Of a stretch of DNA of 64,000 nt, positions 55,656-64,000 are shown in pieces. Location: contig WNNJ02000588.1 in NCBI GenBank assembly GCA_012934845.2, forward strand, positions 62,001 to 126,000. Reading direction: 5' to 3'. The notes below the pieces were generated by a model. That model was given only the letters and a program-made list of their open reading frames with translations. It was not told where the DNA came from and did not search any database. Both the position numbers and the translations under genes were made by a program. The stretch comes from Pomphorhynchus laevis. Lineage: Eukaryota; Acanthocephala; Palaeacanthocephala; Echinorhynchida; Pomphorhynchidae. The first letter of the stretch is position 1. The number at the start of each line of letters is the position of its first letter.

Positions 55656-56224
55656 TAAATAATAATCCTGTCTTGCAGGTATTAGTTTATTTAATAAAAA
55701 ATAATTATTATAATTAATAAATAATTTAAATTATTTATTATCAAAAATAATTTTACAAGTCACACATTTTACTGTTATACCTTGTTAGTGCTTTACTGTA
55801 ATGGTTCCAATCATTTAATTCATCTGTGAAGCAGTATTTTATTTTTTAATCTTAGAAAATTTTTAAGAGATATTTAATACGTGATGATACATCCGCTTTT
55901 TATATAATCAAAAATAACTTTACCTTTCAATTTTTAAATGTGAAAACAATGACTTCGACTATCATTTATCTCGAAAATTCCTGGTCAAAAAGAATTTCAA
56001 ATCCCCAAATTCAAGCATATTAACATATAAATTATAAAGTGAATTAATTCCTCGGTTATTAAAAAATCTGTTTATACGTAGAGTGAACTGTTTCGAAAGA
56101 GAATGTAAAGTATATCTGAGGATGCTAGTCCTGCTTTGAGGAAGTAAAAGAAAATATTTATCGCGTACGAAACCGCTTAGACGTTTAATGGTTATTCAAT
56201 TTCTGAGTAAGAAATCCTTCATTC

Positions 56225-57410
56225 TAAATTTGCACGATTTTGTAAATCAGATAACTGAGTCTGTGTGTTTTATATACAATTAAAAACGAAGATAAATTTA
56301 TAAATAATAATATACGATTTTATACAATTTATATCAAGTTAAAATTTAAAATTTAAAATAAAATTCAACATTTATGAATTGACTTATAAATAACAGACGA
56401 TTATCAGAATAAGGAAGATAAAAATATTGTAATAATAAAAATTAAAATCATCATATTATCTTATATTTATAAATCAAATCAGCTAACTGAGTCTACGTAT
56501 TTAATATAATTATAAAATAAACAAAACATAATAATGCTAAATCAAAATTTAATAATTTAATAATAAATAATTGTTATAAGATTTTTTTATAATTTAAAAT
56601 AAGTAAAAATAAAAAATTGAAATTTAAAATAAAAGTCATTTGTATGATACGACTAATAAATAGCAGACGATGTATCAAAATAAGGAATAGAGGTCATGAA
56701 GAGGAACTGCTGTGCTATAAGGTTTCGGCTCCTAGTTCATAATAAATATAATAAAATATGTATGTATTAAATTATCATTTTTGTCCTAAATTACAACATT
56801 TGAAACCAATCGGTAAATTATTAATATTAATAGTAAATTATTAATATAAATAGTTATATAAGATTTCATAATTTATATATAAAGTTAAAATTTAAAATAA
56901 AAATCAATTTATATGAATAATTAATATATGATGTATCATAATAAGAATAAGAGTCCGTGAAAATGAATTGCTATAAACATAGCAAGGAAACTGAGTTGGA
57001 TAAGGACCAATAGATTGTTAGCATGCAATGAATATTAGTTAGTGATAAATTAATCACATTTTATTTTATTTAATTTACACTATTTAGACAAGTCATCGGT
57101 CATATTTGTATTATTTATAATAATTTATAAATAATACAAATAATATAATTAGAAATTAATTTATGAAATTGCATGATTAAGGAAATCTCTTTATCGGTTT
57201 GTCTCTATTTATCAATGATAGCTTTAATGTTGTAGGAAACGTAAGTCAATATTTATGAATTGACTAATAAATAATATATGATGTACCATAATTAGGATTG
57301 GAGGTTATCAGGAGGAACTGCTCTGTTAGCAGGATTCGACCCCTATTCCTCTACCCAACATAGCAGCGGGCCAAATACATGCTAATGATGTATTTCCTCT
57401 AATTAAATTT
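56225..57410 (+). repeat. Cluster of interspersed repeat R-A (four copies)
   Basis: Four plus-strand copies: 56225-56420, 56463-56745 (near full length), 56860-57010 and about 57100-57405. Family marks in order: CAGCTAACTGAGTCTACGTA, ATAATGCTAAATCAAAATTT, AATTTAAAATAAAAGTCATT, GACGATGTATCAAAATAAGG, AACTGCTGTGCTATAAGG, and in the last copy CTCTACCCAACATAGCAGCG with CATGCTAATGATG. No frame, no inverted ends. Class unknown. Confidence 0.7.
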
Positions 57411-58140
57411 GATTACCTTATTTTAACACAGAGTATATTGTTTATTATCCATAAAAATTTCCCGCTGAAGAGTTTAAATTTAGTTTTAACAATATTGTGT
57501 TGATTTATATATTTTACTATTTTCTGCTAGATGTTATTTTTACAGTAACCTAGACTAAAATTCGTATCTATTAAATTATTCAAATGATTTTGAAGTCTAT
57601 ATCATTGCAAATTGTTGCAATTCTTAAAATTTCATTATTTGATGTATTATATTTTATATTATATGGTATGCATGAATGCTCATGCAAAAATATGTTTCTT
57701 GTAAATTTAAATATGTCATCTTTACGATATAAATTAAAAGTAGTTTTTAATTGATGTTAATTTAATGTTCATATCTAGATATCCAACTTATTTTCTCATT
57801 AATATTAATTTAATTAAAAATAATGCTGGATAAATTTGTTCGCTTATTAAATAAACATTATTAGATTTAAATACACATATCATCAATTTATCGATCAAAA
57901 ATCAATTGCTTCCTAATCATTAAACTAATTTAATTTAACATTAAGTTAATTTAATGTTGGTTTTATTAAGAATAAGGCCACCTGGATAAATTTGTTTAAA
58001 AATTTGTTCATAAATTATTAAATCATTTAAATGATTTTGAAGAAAGTGTTTATAAATAAAAATGTATGTATATAAATGTATATATTATAAATATATGTTT
58101 TAACGTATCGAAACATATATTTCATATCTTTATATAATTT
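57411..58140. other. AT-rich intergenic sequence
   Basis: No gene or named repeat recognised. Confidence 0.5.
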
Positions 58141-58144
58141 AGAT

Positions 58145-58855
58145 TTATTTAAAAAAAGTTAAGAACAAATTCATATTCTATAAAGCTTAAAAAGAAGTCA
58201 GCTATAATTAAGCTACTATTACCACCCATTGGAACACCTTTTACTTGTCTAAATATATATGTCCCTACCTTCAAATAATTTCAATTATGAAATTATTTTA
58301 ATTACTATTTTAAATAATTTTGATTTATCAAAATATTTAAGGATTCTATTAATTCAATTTTATCCATATATTTATATTTATTTGATGGTTCAATTTTTGT
58401 TAGATAGGCGTTATAGTTATTATATCACATATATGTATCTTTTTCCGAATATAAGATTAATTAATTTTACTAACGCTTCTTTAATATCTACTAAATCTAG
58501 ATTTGTATAAAGCGTACTAAAATCGTATGTATTTATATTTTGAAAATTTATTCCTTTTGTCTGTTCTAAAAATTCTTTTGTAGAATTAATACTGAAATAG
58601 TGTTTTATACCAGTATTAATTTCGATTACCTTGCAATATTTTTTAAAATGTGCTTTAATTACTTTAAGTATTTTATTCATATAGACAGAAAGTGGTTTTA
58701 ATGTACATTTAAACGCACTACATATGAACCTAGGTTTTATTGGATTTTTATGTAATTTTGGATTCCAATATAATATAGGTATAGTTTTATTATCTGATTC
58801 AACCTTTATACCCTTTTTATCCATTATAGAACAGTGACATGTAATAATTGTTTCT
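58145..58855 (-). mobile_element. Penelope-like element, reverse transcriptase fragment
   Basis: Minus-strand piece. The 134-codon frame 58824-58420 reads KKGIKVESDNKTIPILYWNP then KLHKNPIKPRFICSA and INTYDFSTLYTNLDLVDIKE, the YW-PKLHKNP...RFI and DFSTLYTN signatures of Penelope-like RTs. A further minus-strand block towards 58145 gives KGVPMGGNSS and ADFFLSFIEYEFVLN, the next RT motif of that group. The piece is broken. No endonuclease is attached. It probably belongs to the same group as the frame at 62790. Confidence 0.8.
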
Positions 58856-58955
58856 AATTATTTCTTTATGATATACCTGGAGTATTTTAAGTATTTTATT
58901 CATATAGACAGAAAGTGGTTTTAATGTACATTTAAACGCACTACATATGAACCTA
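58663..58955. repeat. 70 bp direct repeat at the Penelope-like fragment
   Basis: 58663-58732, inside the RT fragment, is repeated at 58886-58955 (TTTAAGTATTTTATTCATAT, then GCACTACATATGAACCTA), 223 bp apart. Confidence 0.75.
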
Positions 58956-60039
58956 TTAAAAGAAAAGTTGTCGAATTCAAAATTTATGATATAAATAAAT
59001 AGGATGTCATAATTAATAAAATTATCGACGGTGCATGTATTTTAAAATAAAAATGCTCAATGTGTATTAATGCGGCGAACTAATTTGAAATAAACGAATT
59101 TAATAACAAGTTTTTAATTTAAAAAGGAAAAAGTTTAATGTAAGTTGCAGTGAATTGGTCAATGCATAAAGAATAAAATGTATAACATTAAATAGACGTA
59201 TATGTTATATTTAAGAAAAATAAATGCAGTATTTCCGTGAGTGCATTTTAAATGTCGATCCTGCTTAAGAATTTTATAAAATTAAGGGCATAAATTAATA
59301 TTTAAAATCGTTTTTTTTTTCAATTTAAAATGTAAAATCAAATATTCGTGAATAATTTAAATTTTTATATCTAAAAATGTACAAATTTTATTAGCATACA
59401 TTAAATATACCCAAAATATTTGCTGCTGTTTTATAACTGCATTTTCGTTAATCGGAAGATGTAATTTTACATTTATGGGCGAAATTACGAATTACGGATT
59501 ATGAGGCGATTTTATCTAATGAAACAATTTCCTATGAATTCTGCTGTTTGAACAAATTAAAATCGTCAATAAGTCAAGTTTCTTTATAATTTGTACATTC
59601 TATATAAAAAATTAAATTAAATAATCCTTCATTAGTTTTCTGGAATTTCTAAAATGAATTATTCGCTTTGATCGTGAAACGTTCAAAAATACAGGACCAC
59701 TTTAATAATGATGGATTTCATAAACATTTAATTATATGCAGCAGAGTGTGTTCTATAAATAGCGTCAGTACTAAAAGAAATTTATTTCTTGGTTGTCATC
59801 ATTTTAAGATTGATATTAATATTAAAGGGCCTAGAAGCAGAAAAACAATGTTATTCACAATGTTATTGAAAAAATAATAATTTTACTGCCAAACATATTG
59901 TTAGAGCAGGTAGATTCATCTCCTCATTGTTTAAGAATATCTTATCAATTAACCACTGATCCAAACTAGTCACTCAGACAATTCATGAAACCTTTCATGG
60001 CTACAAAACTGTCACCAGTAGCCCAGCAACGTTGAGGAA
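58956..60039. other. AT-rich intergenic sequence
   Basis: No gene or named repeat recognised. The 69-codon frame at 59668 (RSKIQDHFNNDGFHKHLIIC) shows no family signature. Confidence 0.45.
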
Positions 60040-61765
60040 CGAAGTATTGAAAATTGTGGACTTCAAAATAGCGGAGAGCATGAAGTCTGTTGAAACTAAT
60101 TTTAATACTGACTGAGGCGGTATTGACTCTTCCTAAAATTACTCGTCCTCCCCATGCAGAGCTTTCACCTTAAAATGTCAAAACAAGGCAAAAAATAGAG
60201 CATCATGGGAAATGATGATGCTTCCCCCAAGTATAGGAGCGGTCAGTGATCCCGCTGTTAAGTCCGGATGGCCGAAGAGCAAAATTCCCTCTTTTGAACT
60301 TAACTAAAGGATTCTGTTGCCCCTCTTAGTGACACCATGGCATGGGAAATAATCCCGAAATGTTTTCACTGAACCTCATTCATTAGAATACGGGAGGTGC
60401 TTCTGCCCTTAGTCTTCTATCCTGTCGAGTGCATATGCTATAGTCATTCAGGATACTAGATCTATCCGGTCTCCAAAGAACATTACTCGATATATTCCAA
60501 AACATATAACTACTCACTTTACTCCGTACATAATCCCACCTCACTCCTCATCATCTCAAGGTCTTCTAACTCTAGTAAAGTAGTCGTTAATATCCAAAAG
60601 GCTGAACTATCCTTGTCCAGCCCTATCTTGTTTAGCGATAACACTCTGAAAGAACGGTAAACGTATTCGCATAGCCAATATCGATATTTGGTTGGGAGAA
60701 ATTAACAAAAACCGTGACCTTCTGGATTGTTTATGACATGTTACTTGGAGACTTCAACATCAGAACTGGTCGTCGGATTAATGAAGCATTCCACAGAGCT
60801 AGGAACCACTGCTATCTTATACATAAGCCACTACCCCCACCTTTCATTACACTACAACTCACTTCTCGACATACTACTGCTTCATGAGATGTGGCTGTTA
60901 AAGCCCATATGCACAAAGCAGTCACGCCAACAACTATACACCTCGCACGATGTACTTGGTTGACGGTTAAAGGAAGGCACTTAGCTTAAAAAGATATTTC
61001 AGTTTGATCCAATCAGAGTGGCCTGCTCCTAGGCAGCTATCCAACTCTTCCCTGTTGTAGGAAATGCGAGTCTTACCCGATTTAATTTCTATCTATCATC
61101 GCAAGGTACCGCGATCTTTTTGACTACCTACAAAGGTCGCCTTTTCAGTCATACTTAAACAAAATTCAAGGTCCTAGCAAAAATGCTACACCTTTCCAAT
61201 CTATCTGTTTCCGTCAGACAAACCCTCTCAGAATAATACTGGAGTTCTAGATATAGGTTCCAGCTGAGTAAAGATAGGGCGAGTATTGCTCGTCTTAATC
61301 CTTTTTAGTTTTCCTTTTGAAAGATATTAAAGAAGGAGAAATTTGTTAGCTGGAGAGAGAGGCCGTGTGGAACATGGGTGTTGATAAAGTTTTTGGATGA
61401 GTCACTATCTCTACACAACTATGGAGCCACTCGATTTCTCCAAACAATCCCGCCTTGGGGTGCCTTTTGGAGTAGGGACTTATCTGTTACATATATCCTA
61501 AACTTCTGGAAGCCACTTCCGAGCATCTCCATATCCCATGCGTACTCTCCGCTCGGGTCTGTCTCGGATTAGTCTTATTTTCTAAAGGACGTCTCCCTGA
61601 GACGTCCTCAAGCTCCTCATCTCGCGATTACCTCCAATTTTCCGCATCGACTGGATTCTTAGGTCTGTGAGAGACTAAGTGGTTTAGAGGAAGGTGGCGG
61701 ACTGTTGTAAGCTGGAGGGATCTGATCTCCCTGATCACTTATAAAGACTATTGACTTGAACTCTT
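60040..61765 (+). mobile_element. LINE-A copy 3 (endonuclease region and region before RT)
   Basis: Plus strand. The endonuclease metal-binding block is readable near 60735 as LLGDFNIRTGRR. 61234-61570 matches the first 330 bp of the window (CTAGATATAGGTTCCAGCTG, GATGAGTCACTATCTC). The last part (61570-61755, GACGTCCTCAAGCTCCTCAT) matches the 3' end of LINE-A copy 1 near 1365-1560. The RT core is therefore deleted. The 5' limit is uncertain. Confidence 0.65.
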
Positions 61766-62040
61766 TCATATTGCGTTTTATGTTTTTCTGTCTCACTTTA
61801 TTATTAGTTGCACGTTGTTTTTGGTAAAAGAATCCGTAATTAATATTACTATATCAATGGTAATATCATATGTATATTTGCAGCAGTAAGAAGTAACCAC
61901 TTAAAAATCCTCGACAGATATTACAAACAGTGTAGGTAATAATATACTACAATATATTATATTATATTGTATATTATATTAGTAGTATAATATATTATAC
62001 TACTAATATAATAATATACTCCTCTGTTGTACATATACAT
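61766..62040. other. AT-rich spacer with TA palindrome
   Basis: No gene. 61935-62025 is a run of TATTATA/TAGTAGTATAATATATT repeats able to form a long AT hairpin. Confidence 0.5.
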
Positions 62041-62520
62041 GCACTTTAGAATATTCTGATGTAGCCACATTACGATAAACACTGATTTATGTCTGTAAAT
62101 AAGATTCGACAAAGCGAATTTGTCAAAAAGATAATCCAGCTATTTTGGTTTTAACCAACAATTCGTGATTTATCGAATTGAATGTCGTAATGCCATGGTT
62201 GTGGGGTCACTTCTAGTACGAAAAACAAACTAATGTCGTGTACGGATGGACGGAAATGATGAAATATTCTTCTACGAAAACATTTTTCTGATCTTTGGTA
62301 ATACTTATAAATTAATGTAATTTGCCTATAAACGTCTTATGTGATTAGTTGATTTCCTTTCGGAACTAAAACGACTTTCGACACTCAAAAATCGATGAAC
62401 CTGTCTGGACTTGAATATGTCCGTAATTACGTTTAATAAAGGTTTCGATATGATATCAACAAACTTTGTAATTGCTCATATAGGAGAACTGAACCTACGA
62501 ATTGTTTGGTAGATAAATTT
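62040..62520 (-). mobile_element. LINE reverse transcriptase scrap
   Basis: Minus-strand remnant in mixed frames: VYRQITLIYKYYQRSEKCFR, RRIFHHFRPSVHD and, further on, HGITTFNSINHELLVKTKIA then GLSF and VESYLQ. These fit an RT entry block (NYR-ITLL...EK) and motif A (FDSINHELL). Too decayed to assign to a clade. Confidence 0.45.
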
Positions 62521-62734
62521 AATATTTTATTAGAATGTCATAGATTTCGATTGTGAATCGTTCTTTTAATATACTTCATTAAATTCAGAATTTGCATCAT
62601 TTAATTTTACAGTTATCTCGTTTAATACCGTTTAATTAAGTCATACTTTTTCATAGCTCAATAAGGCAAATTTATGACTAATTGTGTCATAATCAATAAT
62701 AATAGTACAAAACAGAAACAAAATAGTACGTTTC

Positions 62735-64000
62735 GCTTCTGATAATGACCAGTGAAATATAAAACTAAACCAATTGGATATAAAACTAAACCAGTGGATT
62801 GCAATATATAGGAAAAACATATCAAATGTTAAAAACTAGGTTTAGGCAACACATATATAATATACAGCATAATAGTCAAACTATATTTCATAAACATATG
62901 AGATTAATAGGACATGATATTAAAAACTGTAAATTATTTATTTTAGAACATATTATCGAAGAAAACATTTCAATATTAAATCAAAAACTATTAGAAAAAG
63001 AAGATTTTTGGATTAAAACGCTTAATTCCATGTACCCATTAGGATTGAATGACGTGGTACAAGGAATTGGCAGAAGTAGTATAATACATAATAAACAACT
63101 GTATTATAATAATCCGGTTAAACGCAAACCAAGAAGTCATGGTGATAAAAGGAATAGGAAAAATAGAGTTAAAAATATTAAAAAAGATATGTATATAAAT
63201 GAACAATTAGAAATATTAAAACAACTTTTTAGTGATAATAAGCTAAAAGATCTTTATGTAAATATAAGAAGTTTTTCTAAAGATATCATATGTTCAATAA
63301 ATCAAAAATTAATTAACGACTATTATAGGCTAAGTTGTATAATAGACAGTTATTGTAATACAAAATACTATAATCGTACAATAAATGTAAATAATAACAA
63401 TAGAAAATATACATTGACCATAAACTTCATTAATAAATGTATAGATAACATAAATATAGGTAGACTTTTAAATAATTCAAAAAGTAAAGAAATAATAGGG
63501 TCAGATTTAAGTAAATATATTCCTAAAATAAGGTATAAACTCCTACCACCATTAGGACGAAAAATTTGTAATTATAATAAAGAATTAAAATCAATATGTA
63601 ACGATAATATTAGAAACACAATGGAAACAGAATGCAATTGTAAAAGTCTTAGTTTTGATAAAATAAATGAACATATATGTACCCATAATCTAGAATTAAT
63701 TGAAAATTGTGAATTAAGAAAGCTGCTATCAAAAGGGTATAAATATAGATTAAATAACAACAACGACAAAAATAAAATTTACAATTCGTTATATAATAAC
63801 TTAAATGCTTACTTTGGCAACCTGATTAATAGTGAAAGCTCGAATATATCTAAGATAAAAATTTGGAAAGATTATATATTTGATAAAATTAAAAATAAAA
63901 TGAAAATAACAAACAATTATAAAAGGAAAGATAAAATTAATAAAGATATGTATAAAGAACTTACTAAATTAAAGGATAACTATATAATAACAACTATTGA
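62735..64000 (+). mobile_element. Penelope-like element with N-terminal GIY-YIG endonuclease (Naiad-like), runs off the right edge
   Basis: A retroelement of the Penelope-like group. It starts with a short hairpin core at 62739-62760 (CTGATAATGACCAGTGAAAT), followed by one stop-free frame from 62790 to the window end (about 403 codons). The frame opens in a GIY-YIG nuclease domain and then enters the region that precedes the RT in these elements. The first half of the GIY-YIG domain is missing, so this copy looks 5'-truncated. The RT is outside the window. Low divergence in frame suggests a fairly young copy. Confidence 0.75.
62790..64000 (+). CDS. GIY-YIG plus pre-RT region of a Penelope-like protein (partial)
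   Basis: An open frame of about 403 codons without a stop, cut by the window edge. Residues 2-95: GLQYIGKTYQMLKTRFRQHI (YIGKT half of the GIY-YIG motif with the catalytic Arg), NCKLFILEHI, LLEKEDFWIKTLNSMYPLGL (catalytic Glu region) and NDVVQGIGRSS. A basic, Asn-rich linker follows (KRKPRSHGDKRNRKNRVKN), then a helical region with IRYKLLPPLGRKICNYNKEL. Next comes a Cys/His cluster (ETECNCK...NEHICTHNLE) and NCELRKLLSKGYKYRL, which resembles the C-x-C...H-x-C-x-H and LR-LL-KGPKYR blocks found before the RT of Penelope-like elements. The last residues, KLKDNYIITTID, resemble the LADKGG-type run-in to the RT. The nuclease would nick DNA to prime reverse transcription. First in-frame ATG at 62826. 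The upstream stop lies at 62787. GIY-YIG is normally C-terminal in canonical Penelope. Confidence 0.75.

Noticed and set aside
1-64000. tRNA, rRNA or snRNA genes
   Set aside because: I looked for conserved tRNA boxes and rRNA-like GC-rich blocks while reading and found none I could support. A covariance-model scan would be decisive.
1-64000. Capsid- or envelope-bearing elements and LTR retrotransposons
   Set aside because: No gag, protease, integrase or envelope signature was seen. All RT pieces fit LINEs or Penelope-like elements.

Overview
The window is eukaryotic, from an AT-rich invertebrate animal genome. The evidence is spliced or intron-flanked nuclear genes, metazoan-type retroelements, and no bacterial or organellar features. 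Most of it is retrotransposon debris. Three host genes are recognisable by their proteins: the nuclear cap-binding complex large subunit (NCBP1/CBP80, two coding exons, 38.2-43.4 kb, +), an oligosaccharyltransferase subunit of the OSTC type (50.8-51.8 kb, +) and the U6 Sm-like protein LSM6 (55.2-55.5 kb, -). All three are RNA-processing or secretory housekeeping genes. The sequence alone does not fix the species or phylum.

Layout. 0-5.4 kb: an I-like LINE (called LINE-A here) cut by the left edge, then a CR1/Jockey-group LINE (LINE-B), then an inverted LINE-A copy carrying a tail-only insertion. 6.0-10.7 kb: two L2-like LINE copies (minus and plus) around a LINE-B-type scrap. 11.0-14.2 kb: a non-LTR element with an N-terminal Cys-rich motif, a reverse transcriptase and a C-terminal restriction-like endonuclease motif (RLE-LINE copy A), flanked by a 560 bp foldback element. 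15.4-15.8 kb: a LINE endonuclease scrap. 16.3-20.9 kb: a satellite of about 34 units of 129 or 144 bp. 21.0-25.0 kb: a hairpin element, LINE-B debris and RLE-LINE copy B containing a perfect 396 bp tandem duplication. 25.0-36.1 kb: L2-like LINEs, including a 4.1 kb copy nested inside an older one with a readable 5 bp target duplication. 36-38 kb: AT-rich spacer with local repeats. 38.2-43.4 kb: NCBP1. Its intron holds a decayed copy of the start of exon 2. 44-48.8 kb: another diverged L2-like LINE. 50.8 kb onward: OSTC, a cluster of hairpins with hammerhead-like cores, LSM6 and a cluster of a roughly 280 bp repeat family. 58.1-58.9 kb: a Penelope-like reverse transcriptase fragment. 60-61.8 kb: LINE-A again. 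62.7-64.0 kb: a long open frame running off the right edge that begins in a GIY-YIG endonuclease domain and continues into sequence that precedes the reverse transcriptase in Penelope-like elements. This is the domain-permuted (Naiad-like) order.

The most interesting items are the N-terminal GIY-YIG Penelope-like frame, the family of short hairpins with a CTGANGA...GAAA core scattered over 21-63 kb (possible hammerhead ribozyme relatives), the two RLE-type LINE copies, the conserved 3' hairpin tail shared by diverged L2-like subfamilies and by tail-only insertions, and the duplicated NCBP1 exon piece. All calls come from reading and translating the sequence by eye. No database search was run.
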